From the NCBI GenBank assembly GCA_963768075.1, contig CAVYHD010000033.1, positions 248,001 through 312,000 of the forward strand: DNA of 64,000 bases, read 5' to 3'. Made by a program: the position numbers and the translations under genes. How positions within the stretch are numbered: position 1 is the stretch's first letter; the number at the start of each line of letters is the position of its first letter. Source of the DNA: QHXW01 sp963768075 (GTDB taxonomy: Bacteria; Acidobacteriota; Terriglobia; Bryobacterales; Bryobacteraceae). Below are positions 38,301 through 47,986 of the stretch, one piece after another. The notes beneath the pieces are model-generated. The model worked only from the letters and a program-made list of their open reading frames with translations, made no database searches and had not been told where the DNA came from.

Positions 38301-38856
38301 CGAGTCGCCGGATGCCTGGACCAACCTCGGCACCCTGGAAGTCGCGGCGAAAAACTACCGTGCGGCACTCGCCGATTTTGAAAAAGCGATGGCGCTCGAT
38401 CCAAGAAGCGCATTCGCTCTGGTGGGCGCTGGACAAGCGCATGCGGCCCTCGGAGACGACGTTTCCGCTGAGGTTCTGTTCCGCCGCGCCCTCGCCGGCG
38501 ATCCTAAAAGTGCCGATGCCGCCAACCAACTCGGACTGGTTCAGGTGCGCCAGAACCACCTCGACGAAGCCCGCGCCTCGTTCCAGCTTGCGATTGCCGC
38601 CCAGCGCAACCACGCCTCGGCCATCAACAATCTGGGTGTCCTGTACATGCAGATGCAAAAGGTGGATGATGCCGTTGCCGCATTCCGTTACGGCATTGAA
38701 GTCGCGCCGGACGAAGAGATGCTCTACATGAACCTGGCGCGCGTCTACGCCCGCGCCGGCGATCGCCCTCGCGCGCGTGACGTTATCCAGCAGTGGCTCG
38801 CGCGGAAACCGAACAGCGCCGTGGCGCTGAAGGCGTTGCGGGAATTGGGAGAATAG
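35351..38856 (+). CDS. CRTAC1-like FG-GAP/ASPIC-UnbV protein with C-terminal TPRs, frame broken at 36.4-37.3 kb
   Basis: About 1165 codons from a GTG at 35351. A Tat-like leader RFTRRRLFQTAAASGLLW is followed by an N-terminal region of unknown type. FG-GAP calcium-binding repeats follow: GIAVGDVDGDGRDEVYVCQP, AAADYDRDGRIDLYL, CDYDGDGWPDLYVANDFG and AVTDFDGDGNLDMVLKSRL. The ASPIC/UnbV domain shows TGTRSNRDAIGASVELLHAG and LIRWPSGSTQEF. At least five TPRs from about 38090 (NGRAHLAIGHIHLEAGREAP, DAWTNLGTLEVAAKNYRAAL) close the chain. At least ten single-base indels, mostly insertions, lie between about 36396 and 37290; both flanks are clean and in the expected register. It is exported and probably surface or periplasmic. 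Ligand unknown. It converges on the DUF1501 gene. Confidence 0.82.
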
Positions 38857-38859
38857 CCT

Positions 38860-40143
38860 CTAAACCATCAGAAACTCAACCGGCTTGCCCTGCGATAGCT
38901 TGATCGGCCGGCCGATGTTGCTGATGTATTCCTTGTTGTAGTCGATTCCCAGCTTCTTGTAGATGGTCGCCACCAGGTCCGGCACTTCCACGGGATGATC
39001 CTTGACGAACATGCCCTTCTCGTCAGTTTCGCCCAACACCCGGCCGCCTGTGATGCCCGCTCCGGCGAGCGCCAGCGAGAATGCATTCGGCCAATGGTCG
39101 CGGCCGCCCATGGCGTTGATCTCCGGCGTGCGCCCGAATTCTCCGGTAACAATCACCAGCGTGGAGGCGAGCATACCGCGTTGATCCAGGTCCTCAACCA
39201 GCGACGAAAACGCCCGATCGAGTTCGGGAAGAAAATCGTTGGACAGCAGCGGGAAGATGTCTTTGTGATGGTCCCAGGTATTGAACCCGCGCGACACCGT
39301 CACGAAGCGCACACCGTTTTCCACCAGCCTGCGTGCCAATAGCGCCCCTTGCCCAAGTGACGTCCGCCCATACTTCTCGCGCAGCGCGTCCGGCTCCTCG
39401 GAAATCTCAAACGCCTTCTTGGCTCTCGCCGAATGCATCAGGCCGAAGGCGGTTTGATAGTACGCGTCCATGCTGGCGCTGATTCCGGTCGTGTCCAGCT
39501 TGCGGAATTTTTCATCCACCACCGAGAGCAGCGACCGGCGATGGTCCATGCGCGCCCAATCCACGCCCATGGGAAGGTCCATGTCCCGGACCTTGAATTT
39601 ATCCGAATTTGGATTGCCCGCGTTGAACGGATTAAATTGCGGTCCGAGAAATCCCGACTTCTCCCAACTGCCCGTCGCGCCCGGAATGGAAATCGCCGCC
39701 GGCAGTTCGTTGCGCGGCCCTAGCTCTTTGGCAAGCACCGTTTGGAGCGATGGATGCTGAATCGTCGGCAACGGGTCATGTCCGCTCAGAATCAGATTGC
39801 ACGCCGCTTCGTGCGCCGCCTGCTTGTGCGTCATGGAGCGGATGATCACGAATTTGTCGGCCAGCAGCGCCGTGCGCGGCAACTTCTCCGACACGCGAAT
39901 TCCCGCTACTTTTGTCGCAATCGGCTTGAACTGCCCGCGGTAGCGATCGTCGGCGTCCGGCTTGGGATCGAAAGTATCGAGCTGGCTCATGCCGCCAGTG
40001 AGCCAAAGATGGATGATCGAGAGATCGCGCGGAGCCGGCGCCGGCGATTCCGCGCGCAAGCGCAGTGCATCGCCCCAACCCAGGTAGCCAAATACGCTAA
40101 GCGAACCAACTTTCAGAAACGATCGCCGGTCGAAGTTCGTCAT
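38860..40143 (-). CDS. DUF1501 family Tat-exported protein
   Basis: About 427 residues from ATG at 40143, where the Tat-type leader NFDRRSFLKVGSLSVFGYLG begins. The family pattern is clear: LSIIHLWLTGGMSQLDTFDP at the front, IIRSMTHKQAAHEAACNLIL, and VIVTGEFGRTPEINAMGGRD then HWPNAFSLALAGAGITGGRV near the end. DUF1501 proteins resemble the alkaline phosphatase/sulfatase superfamily in fold and motif order, but no activity is established for the family. It lies seven bases after the DUF1549/DUF1553 gene in one minus-strand run; the two domains often sit side by side in planctomycetes, verrucomicrobia and acidobacteria. Confidence 0.9.
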   Translation of the reverse strand: MTNFDRRSFLKVGSLSVFGYLGWGDALRLRAESPAPAPRDLSIIHLWLTGGMSQLDTFDPKPDADDRYRGQFKPIATKVAGIRVSEKLPRTALLADKFVIIRSMTHKQAAHEAACNLILSGHDPLPTIQHPSLQTVLAKELGPRNELPAAISIPGATGSWEKSGFLGPQFNPFNAGNPNSDKFKVRDMDLPMGVDWARMDHRRSLLSVVDEKFRKLDTTGISASMDAYYQTAFGLMHSARAKKAFEISEEPDALREKYGRTSLGQGALLARRLVENGVRFVTVSRGFNTWDHHKDIFPLLSNDFLPELDRAFSSLVEDLDQRGMLASTLVIVTGEFGRTPEINAMGGRDHWPNAFSLALAGAGITGGRVLGETDEKGMFVKDHPVEVPDLVATIYKKLGIDYNKEYISNIGRPIKLSQGKPVEFLMV

Positions 40144-40150
40144 ATGCGCC

Positions 40151-42313
40151 TCAATGATTAAACAGAAACTCTTTCGAGTTGAAAATCGTCCAGAGCACGT
40201 CTTCAAATGCTTCCCGGCGCGCGGCGTCGCCTTTCGCCTTCAACGGCAACAGCGCCACCTCGATCTCGCGATCGTCCGGCTCACGCACCACCGACGCCAG
40301 AAATATCCGCTTCAGAACATCCTCGTTGCTGAGCGAAGCGTCCGCCAGCCACGCGTCCAAGTGGCCACCCTTAGCCGTGGTCTGGCGCATCAGCGTTTCC
40401 CCGCTGATCAGGTGCATGGCTTGCGCCATATCCGGCTGCGAGTCACGCTCGCAAATCACTTCGCGCTTTGTCATGCGGCCGAAAGTCGCCAGAAAATAAG
40501 ACGGCGCCCCCTGTGGAATGGCCATCGCCCGCGTGCCCAGCATGTAGCCGGGGTATTTTTCCGGCACGCCGGTCACCTCAGTGATTGAATCGGCGAGTTG
40601 CTCGGCCATCAGCCGCTTCACGTAGTAGCGCGAGTAGTTGATCTGGTCGCCGCGATTCGTTTCGTTCGGCTCGCTGGCTAACTGGTACACGCGCGAATTC
40701 AGAATCAGCCGCGCTGTGCGCTTCATGTGATAGCCGTTCTCGACGAAGTCTTTCGCCAACGCATCCAGCAGCGCTTCGTTAGTGGGCGGATTCGTCACGC
40801 GGAAATCGTCCACCGGTTCCACGAGGCCTCGGCCCAGGTAATGCTTCACCATCCGGTTCATGATGGCGCGCGGAAACCAGGGATTCTTCGGTGACGTGAT
40901 CCAGGCCGCGAGCTTTTCCCGAATGTCCTCGTCCGGATGCTCCGCTTCGCTCGGCCCATCCAGATATTTAGGCGAAACCGCCTGCTTGGTCTTCGGATGG
41001 ATCACTTCGCCCTTCACCTTCAACAGCACCTGGCTCTCGTCGTTTTCGTAGGTGTCCTTGATTCCCATCCGGCCGAAGAACGCCGCGAAGCCCCAGAAAT
41101 CGTCCTGCGTCCATTTCTCCCAGGGATGGTTGTGGCAGCGCGCACATTCCAGACGCACGCCCAGGAACACCTGGCTCACGTTGGTTGCCAGATTTTCCGG
41201 CTCGGAGAATTCGGTAACGTAATAGAAATTAGCCGTCGGGTTGAACTTCAGCTGGCCCGATGCCGTCAACAGCTCCGTCGCGAACTGGTTGTACGGCTTG
41301 TCTTCCATGACTGCTTTGCGCACCCAGTTATACATGAGCCGCCCGCCCTTGTAACCCTGGTCGAGCAGCCCCGTGCGAAACAGATCGGCGAAACGCGTGG
41401 CCCAGACTTCGGCAAACTCCGGCCGATCGATGAGCTGGTCGATCAGCTTCGCGCGCTTGTCCGGGTCCTTCGATTCCAGAAACGCCTTGGTCTCCTCGAT
41501 GGTCGGCAGCATGCCGGTTGTATCCAGCGAAACACGCCGCAGAAATTCCTGGTCCGAAGACAGCATCGAGGGAATAATGTTCAACCGCTTGAGCTTGGCA
41601 AACACCAGCTCGTCGATGAAATTGTTGCGCGGCACATCGGGATAGTTCGCCATCGGCGGTTGTTCCACCACGGCAATACGCGCGGCCACGGCCTTTCCCA
41701 GAGTGCGCACCATGATCGCCGTTTCCCCGGCGCGCCGCGTCTTGATCTCACCCAACGGGCTGATTTCCACCACCGATTCGTCATTCGCCGTGTACTGCAC
41801 CTTGCGCGTCAGGTCCTCGGTCGACCCGTCCGTGTAAGCTCCCATCGCCGTAAGCTGATGTTTCGTGCCGATGCCGATCAACGTAATCTCTTCCGGCGTC
41901 ACGCGCAGCGTTTTCAAGCGCGGCGATCCGGCGCTGTCGTAGGTGGCGCCATCGCGAATCCAGTCCAAAATGGCGTCGTATTCGAGCGAGCCAATTTTGA
42001 ACCGTTCTCCGCCGCCATGCGGAATGCTGAACGTCGGCTTCAGAAGGATGAGGCTCTTCGCCGCATCGGTTTTGTTGATGCGACGCCCATCCTGCGCCTT
42101 CACGATGGCGTCGTAATCCAGATCCGGCTCGTAGCCGAACAGCGACAGCTTGAAACCCGCCTGGCCACGGATGGACCCGTGGCAGTTCGAATTCGCGCAT
42201 CCCGACTTAGTGAAGATCGGGACGATGTCTTTCACAAAACTGAGCTTGGGTTTTTCTCCTGCTGCCGCCGCAAGCGCGGCTGAGAGCACTAGAACCAGTA
42301 CGCGAGCCGTCAT
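40151..42313 (-). CDS. DUF1549/DUF1553 protein with cytochrome-like N-terminus and Big-2-like domain
   Basis: 720 residues with a signal sequence (MTARVLVLVLSAALAAAAGE). The front SFVKDIVPIFTKSGCANSNC-H is the cytochrome-like PSCyt1 module, with two Cys four residues apart and a following His. It is not a canonical CxxCH haem site. A bacterial Ig-like (Big-2) part follows (TKHQLTAMGAYTDGSTEDLT). DUF1549 carries EFLRRVSLDTTGMLPTIEET, and DUF1553 includes MNRMVKHYLGRGLVEPVDDF and TARLILNSRVYQLASEPNET. The role of the family is unknown. The ATG overlaps the stop of the upstream PPC-domain gene (ATGA). Confidence 0.9.
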   Translation of the reverse strand: MTARVLVLVLSAALAAAAGEKPKLSFVKDIVPIFTKSGCANSNCHGSIRGQAGFKLSLFGYEPDLDYDAIVKAQDGRRINKTDAAKSLILLKPTFSIPHGGGERFKIGSLEYDAILDWIRDGATYDSAGSPRLKTLRVTPEEITLIGIGTKHQLTAMGAYTDGSTEDLTRKVQYTANDESVVEISPLGEIKTRRAGETAIMVRTLGKAVAARIAVVEQPPMANYPDVPRNNFIDELVFAKLKRLNIIPSMLSSDQEFLRRVSLDTTGMLPTIEETKAFLESKDPDKRAKLIDQLIDRPEFAEVWATRFADLFRTGLLDQGYKGGRLMYNWVRKAVMEDKPYNQFATELLTASGQLKFNPTANFYYVTEFSEPENLATNVSQVFLGVRLECARCHNHPWEKWTQDDFWGFAAFFGRMGIKDTYENDESQVLLKVKGEVIHPKTKQAVSPKYLDGPSEAEHPDEDIREKLAAWITSPKNPWFPRAIMNRMVKHYLGRGLVEPVDDFRVTNPPTNEALLDALAKDFVENGYHMKRTARLILNSRVYQLASEPNETNRGDQINYSRYYVKRLMAEQLADSITEVTGVPEKYPGYMLGTRAMAIPQGAPSYFLATFGRMTKREVICERDSQPDMAQAMHLISGETLMRQTTAKGGHLDAWLADASLSNEDVLKRIFLASVVREPDDREIEVALLPLKAKGDAARREAFEDVLWTIFNSKEFLFNH

Positions 42314-44400
42314 CGGGAACTCTCCTCGGTGCTTTCCGCCTTCAACGCAATCGCGGGCGAAACCGCTTCCCCCGCCCGCAGCCGGAATGACTTCGCCGTT
42401 ACCGGGCCAGCCGCGCTCACGCGCAACTCCACATGGCTGGACCCCGGCTCGATCACGTTGTTTTCAAATTTTACACCGGGAAGGGCCGGTTCGGGCTCAA
42501 TTTTTAGAGCCTCCTTGCCGCCATCGAAGCGCTGCACCACGACTTTCAGGCGCGCTACCTGGCCTGGGCTCAGCGCGACACTCTCCGGCGTATCGAGCAG
42601 AACCGCCGGCAGGCTGGTGACGGTCGACACTACTTGCTGATCTTCCGTCGGACCGGTGACTTTGCCCACCGATTCCCACAGATAAAGGATTTCGGCCGTG
42701 TGCTCCACCGTTTTGCCGTCCATCGTTCCGCGGGCGTGCAGCCGGATGGGACGGCCTTCCGCCCGTGCATCCGCGGCCGCCTGCAACGGCACCAGCACGT
42801 CGGTGCCATCGAGCTTGCGCTCGAGCGCACAATTGTCCTTGACGATCGTGTCCTTCGGCTCCGCTATTTTGTGGGCGCTCGTGACACCGGGACCGAGGTC
42901 CTCGGCCCAGACCTCGATCGGCTGGTCCCATCCGCCCAGCCGCCGCACACGCACCGGCAACAGTCCGGTTTTGCCACGGTAGAGAGTAATTTGCGGGGAG
43001 AGGCCCTTCATATCAAAATCCGGCTCGATGGGATAAATCGCCAACCGATAGATGTAGTTAGGGCTGCCGCGTTCCGCGGAATCGCGGATCATCGCCACGT
43101 ACCGGCCGGCCTTCTCAAACTTGTAGATCAGATATGGATCGAGGTTCGGCGGCTGCGAACCGTTCTGCTGTAAACGGTCATCGGCGGAGGCCACGAACTG
43201 GCCATCGGCGGTGTATACGACTACCACCGGATCGTCGAGATATCCGAGTTTCATGGAGTCGACATCGAATGCAAGCCGTTCCCCCGCCTGGACCTCGAAG
43301 CTGAAGAAATTTTCGGTCCGCTTGTGATCGATCGATCCGTTCACGGCCACCGGAACCGAGACCGGTTGCGGATGGTCGCGAGTCCGCGCCGGCGTGGCGA
43401 GTTTTTCGTCCAGATCCGATACCAAAATTGGAATCGTGAGAGGGGCTTCCTCCGTCCCGGCATAGGCGTGCAACTCATAACGCCCGGCGGCGACCGACGA
43501 CGGTACGGTGATCCGGAACGTCACCTCTTCCGGTTGGGCGGAAATAACCTTACCCTCGGCCAGCGATTCACCCAGTACCAGCCGGTCCACTTTCCCCAAA
43601 TTCAAGCCGGCGATACGCAACTCGGTGGTAGCGCCGCGCTTTGCTCCAGCCGGCAGCATGCGCCAGGCATACGGAACGGCCCCGGCAATCAGGCGGTAAC
43701 TGCTGTATTTTGAGCCCTCTTCCTCGGAACCGGCAACGCGAACGAAGTAATCGCCGCTCTTCGGAACGCGAAACTCCAGGTGCGGGTCTTTGTGGATGTA
43801 GTAATCGTCGTTGAAATCAAGCTCGTTACCGCGCTCGTCGAGAACCCCGAGAGTCGCGTCGAGCCACGATCCGGCGCGGCGGGCCAACAAGTCGAAGATC
43901 AGAACCTGGCCGGCTTCGGCATGGAAGCGGAAAACATCGTAATCGGCCTCCTCCACGACCCCGTCCACGATGGTGGGCAGCGCAATCTTCTGCGCGTGCG
44001 CCAGGTCGTTATTGGGTTCGATCTCGCGTTGTGCGGCGAGCGAGCTGACATGGAAAACTCCGACGTAAGTCCCGGAACCGGTACGGACCCGGTAGTCGTG
44101 CAGGCCCGTGGGAACGTTTGGTCCCACCGAAATCTTCGCCTTGACGGAGTAGAAATCCGAGGAAAGCACCTCCGCCCGAATGTCTTTGCGGGCGAACCGA
44201 ACTTCGATGACATCGTTCAGATTCCGGCCGAGAAATTCGGCCTCTACCGTTCCTCCGGCCCGTGCGCCAAGGGGGAAGACAGAGCGAACAGACGGTGCGA
44301 GGTCGGGGAGGGGCGGGTCAGAGGCTAGGACCCTACCGAATGATACTGTAGCGAAAATGGCACAAACCCACCGGCAACAGGAGGCTGACACGTACACCAC
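42310..44400 (-). CDS. Large exported protein with pre-peptidase C-terminal (PPC) domains
   Basis: 696 residues from a GTG at 44400 (further GTGs at 44397 and 44391 are possible). A short hydrophobic leader precedes a TIG-like strand region (VFPLGARAGGTVEAEFLGRN). Two PPC-type beta-sandwiches follow: EIEPNNDLAHAQKIALPTIV with VFRFHAEAGQVLIFDLLARR, and VNGSIDHKRTENFFSFEVQA with IYKFEKAGRYVAMIRDSAER. The C-terminal third is beta-rich. There is no peptidase domain, so it is likely structural or substrate-binding. It is coupled by ATGA to the DUF1549/DUF1553 gene and forms a three-gene operon with it and the DUF1501 gene. Confidence 0.83.
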   Translation of the reverse strand: MVYVSASCCRWVCAIFATVSFGRVLASDPPLPDLAPSVRSVFPLGARAGGTVEAEFLGRNLNDVIEVRFARKDIRAEVLSSDFYSVKAKISVGPNVPTGLHDYRVRTGSGTYVGVFHVSSLAAQREIEPNNDLAHAQKIALPTIVDGVVEEADYDVFRFHAEAGQVLIFDLLARRAGSWLDATLGVLDERGNELDFNDDYYIHKDPHLEFRVPKSGDYFVRVAGSEEEGSKYSSYRLIAGAVPYAWRMLPAGAKRGATTELRIAGLNLGKVDRLVLGESLAEGKVISAQPEEVTFRITVPSSVAAGRYELHAYAGTEEAPLTIPILVSDLDEKLATPARTRDHPQPVSVPVAVNGSIDHKRTENFFSFEVQAGERLAFDVDSMKLGYLDDPVVVVYTADGQFVASADDRLQQNGSQPPNLDPYLIYKFEKAGRYVAMIRDSAERGSPNYIYRLAIYPIEPDFDMKGLSPQITLYRGKTGLLPVRVRRLGGWDQPIEVWAEDLGPGVTSAHKIAEPKDTIVKDNCALERKLDGTDVLVPLQAAADARAEGRPIRLHARGTMDGKTVEHTAEILYLWESVGKVTGPTEDQQVVSTVTSLPAVLLDTPESVALSPGQVARLKVVVQRFDGGKEALKIEPEPALPGVKFENNVIEPGSSHVELRVSAAGPVTAKSFRLRAGEAVSPAIALKAESTEESSR

Positions 44401-44501
44401 ACTAGGTTACATCAATAGTCCCTTTATAGTATTTTTCTTGTGTTTTTTCTAACCAAAATGGGGGGAGATCAGATACAATCGACGAATCGGGAGGGAGTTT
44501 C
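44401..44501. promoter_or_regulatory. AT-rich divergent promoter region (PPC operon / Oar-like receptor)
   Basis: This is the most AT-rich short segment I see in the window. On the minus strand TACTAT (44431-44426) follows an A-rich run and could be a -10 for the three-gene operon. On the plus strand TACAAT at 44474-44479 could be a -10 for the receptor gene, and a strong Shine-Dalgarno GGAGG lies at 44490-44494, seven bases before ATG 44502. No matching -35 was convincing on either strand. Confidence 0.4.
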
Positions 44502-47500
44502 ATGCAAAGGTTGTTGATTCTTGGGTTAGTGCTGTGTCTGATCGTGGCAGTGGTGCCGCTTGGCGCGCAAACCACTGCAGGTTCAATAGTTGGAACGGTG
44601 ACGGATCCTAGCGGCGCCATCATTGCGGGCGCGGCCATCACCATCACCAACATGGGTACGAATATTGCGGTCAAGACCACAACAGACTCCTCAGGCGAAT
44701 ACGTACGTGACGCCGCTCGAAGTCGGCAAGTATTCGGTAGCTGTGGAGGCTACGGGATTTAAGCGTTCGGTACGGCCCGATATTCAAGTCAACGTGCAGG
44801 ACCGCGTCCGCGTCGACGCGAAGCTGGAAGTCGGGCAGGTAACCGACACGGTTCAGGTGGAGGCGGCGGCTCCGATCCTCGAAACGGACACATCCTACCT
44901 CGGCGAGGTCGTAGACAGCCAGCGAATTGTGGACCTGCCGCTGAACGGGAGGTTCTTTACGCGCCTGGCGGTGCTGACGGCCGGAACGGCGCCGACGCCC
45001 GCGGGCGCGCGCGATGAGAATACGGGCGGATTCAGCGCGAACGGCGTGCGGCCTTATCAGAACAATTACATTCTGGACGGCGTGGACAACAATAGCCTCT
45101 CCGAAGATCTGAGCAGCCAGACCAGTTTCGTAGTCGGGCCGCCGCCGGATGCCATTCAGGAGTTCAAGGTGCAGACCAACTCCATGAGCGCGGAATTCGG
45201 CCGATCGGGCGGCGCGGTGCTGAACGTGACGATCAAGTCCGGCACCAACGATCTGCACGGAACCGCGTATGAGTTTCTACGCAACAGCGACCTGGACGCC
45301 AATAATTTCTTCAATAACGCCGAACGGGGCTCCGATTGCTCCGTTCAAGCAAAATCAGTTCGGTTTCAGCGTCGGCGCGCCCATCTTGATCCCGAAGGTT
45401 TACAACGGAAAGAACCGGACGTTTTTCTTCTTCGATTACCAGGGAACGCGTATCCGCACGGGGCAAACGTAGTTGGCCACTGTGCCGACGGACGCCATGC
45501 GGCAGGGTAATTTTTCAGCCCGAAAATGGGGTTGCGTTCAATACGATTTACGACCCAAATACAGGCACCATCAACAGCTCAGCGGCGATGCAGTCGGACG
45601 CACGCCGTATCCCGGCAATGTGATTCCGCAATCGCTCAATGGAATCCGATCGCGGCAGAAGCTTTTGAGCATGTTCCCCGAGCCGAACACGGCCGGTCAG
45701 GTCAACAATTTCGGACCGGCAAACAATTATTTGAGCAATCCCGTCGAGCCGAACAATACGAATCAACTCGATCTGCGCGTCGACCATAGGATTTCCGATT
45801 CCGATTCGATCTTCGGGCGGTTCAGCTGGTCAAACACCAGGGACGTTCCCCCCGGTGACATTCCTCCTCCGTTGGACGCGGCGTCGTTTTCCTCAGGCGT
45901 GTTCCTGCAAAAGCCGCGCAACGTGGTGCTGAGCGAGACGCATATTTTCACTCCGCACCTGATCAACGAGTTTCGCGCGGGATACACGCAAGCCGAGTCG
46001 GATCGGCTGCAGTTCAACTCCACGGTCAATGAGTCCGCAGCAGCTTGGCATTCCCGGTATTCCCTTCGCTTCCAACAACGGCGGGTTGCCGCAGTTCGGC
46101 GTTAGCGGGCTCAGCGGCATTTGGCAGTTCGGAATATCAGCCTACGGTGGAAAAACAGGCGATCGAACAGTTCATCGACAGTCTGACACTGATTCATGGC
46201 CGGCACACCATAAAGTTCGGCGCCGAGTTGAAGCCACGGGTGGACTTTTCGATCCTGCAGCCGCCGGTGCCCCGCGGATATTTCGGGTTTGGCGGGACGT
46301 ACACGGCGCAAAACATAGAGAACGAGTCGACCACCGGTCTGGGTACGGCCGACTTCCTGCTCGGCAGCGGTGTCGGGAGGCGCCCAGATCTCCTCGTTCA
46401 TCAACGATCAATTTCAACAGCCGGGCCAGTTCTACTACGTCCAGGATGACATCAAGGTAAACCGGAAGCTGACCTTGAATCTTGGGCTGCGTTATGAGTT
46501 CGTCGAGCACGCTAAAGAACGCGTACAGCGCCGAGGCGAATTTCAACGTCGATACCAATACGCTGCAGATCGCGGGGAACCGGCAGGACCCTCTGCCGCC
46601 GAGTTTCTTCCCGGAGATCGCGGTCACTCGGGGTGCGCCCGCCAGCCTGGTACCGAACGAGAAAGGATGATTTTGCGCCCCGAATCGGCGTGGCCTACAA
46701 CTTGTTCAGCAAGACAGTGCTGCGCGCGGGGTACGGGGTTTTCTACTCCTCCTATGAGGCGGGACCGCTGAGCATTCCAAACCCGGGGAATAACCCGCCA
46801 TTCTTTAACCAATCGAACTACAACGTGCTGGGCCCCCTGGTTCCGAATCCGATCGTCAGCAATCTTTCGCAGGGATTTCCGCTCGAACGCTCTGAGAATC
46901 CATCGGCGCCGGCGCTGTTTGCTCTCGATCCACACTTCACCAATCCGAACGTGCAGCACTGGCAGGTCAGCATCCAGCAGGATTTGGGATGGAACACGAT
47001 ACTGGAGGTGGCTTACGCCGGGTCAAAAGGAACGCACCTCTACGAGTTCCGCAACCTCAACGAGATCCCGGCGTCCACCAACCCGAGTGCGAATTACAAC
47101 GACGAGCGCTTGCGCCCATATCTGGACAACGACCTTACATTCTGGTGCTCGTGCGACAGCTCAACCTACAGCGCTCTGCAAACTAAGCTGGAAAAGCGCC
47201 TCTCGAACGGCCTGAGTTTCCTGACGGCGTTTACGTACGGCAAATCGATCGACGAGCAGTCCCAGGCTTCGCTCGGTTTCCACAGTGGCGGAGGCGTTCC
47301 GCGACAACAATAATCCGGAGTGGGAAAAAGGGCCGTCGGATTACGACCAGAAGTACCGGTTCGTCAACAGCTTCTCCTACTCGCTGCCGATTGGCCAAGG
47401 CAGGGCGTTTTTGGGCAATTTGCACGGCGTCGGGGAACGCGCTGATCGGCGGTTGGGAGTTGCAGGGCATTCAATCCTGGTCGAGTGGGTTGCCGTATAC

Positions 47501-47899
47501 GATCACGGAGGCGGATTGATCAAAACAACAATCTCGGCGATACGGAAGAGCACCCGGATAGAGTGGTGGGTGTGCCGTTGTATCCGTCGGGTCCGGCTGT
47601 GAGCAGTGCGTACAACCCGGCGGCCTTCGTGCTGCAGCCATTCGGCACCTATGGCAACTCGGGCCGCAATATCATTTGGACTGCGCCTCAATTGCAGCTT
47701 GATACTTCACTGTTCAAGGACTTCGCGATGAAGCGAACGCACGAAAGTGCAATTCCGGGCGGAGTTCTTCAACATGACCAACCATGCGAATTTCCGCAAC
47801 AACAGCCTGATCAACAATTTCGATTCTCCGGGCGCGGGGTCGTACACAGCGGCGCAGCCAGGGCGGCAGATTCAGTTCGCACTGAAGTTCATTTTCTGA
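44502..47899 (+). CDS. Oar-like TonB-dependent receptor, frame broken by many indels and one in-frame TAG
   Basis: About 1130 codons. The signal MQRLLILGLVLCLIVAVVPL leads into the carboxypeptidase-regulatory domain (AGSIVGTVTDPSGAIIAGAA). The plug keeps QRIVDLPLNGRFFTRLAVLT, NNYILDGVDNNSLSEDLSSQ and FGRSGGAVLNVTIKSGTNDL. Barrel strands include FVVQDD-like YYVQDDIKVNRKLTLNLGLR, DDFAPRIGVAYNLFSKTVLR and a C-terminal RQIQFALKFIF ending in Phe. Frame breaks include an extra C near 44708 and an extra G near 45309; at least ten more follow to about 47800. A TAG at 45470-45472 lies in frame before LATVPTDAMRQGNFS. Such receptors are abundant in Acidobacteria and likely handle polymers at the outer membrane. 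It diverges from the PPC/DUF1549/DUF1501 operon. Confidence 0.85.
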
Positions 47900-47986
47900 G
47901 GTCGTAAAGAAAAACCGCTCCCTTTGGTCGCGGCTCAGTCAGGCTGGGCCGCGCACAGGGCTTGGTCCTACCTGTACAATTCAACA

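Noticed and set aside
37597..38658. Minus-strand open frame opposite the TPR region
   Set aside because: Shadow of the TPR repeats on the plus strand.
40937..42283. Plus-strand open frame opposite the DUF1549/DUF1553 gene
   Set aside because: His/Arg-rich shadow of a clean, domain-bearing gene.
30652..45472. Amber recoding (pyrrolysine or suppressor) suggested by two in-frame TAGs
   Set aside because: Both lie in indel islands and each is explained by one insertion plus one deletion; clean genes use TAG as a normal stop (for example yebC and the PLP enzyme).
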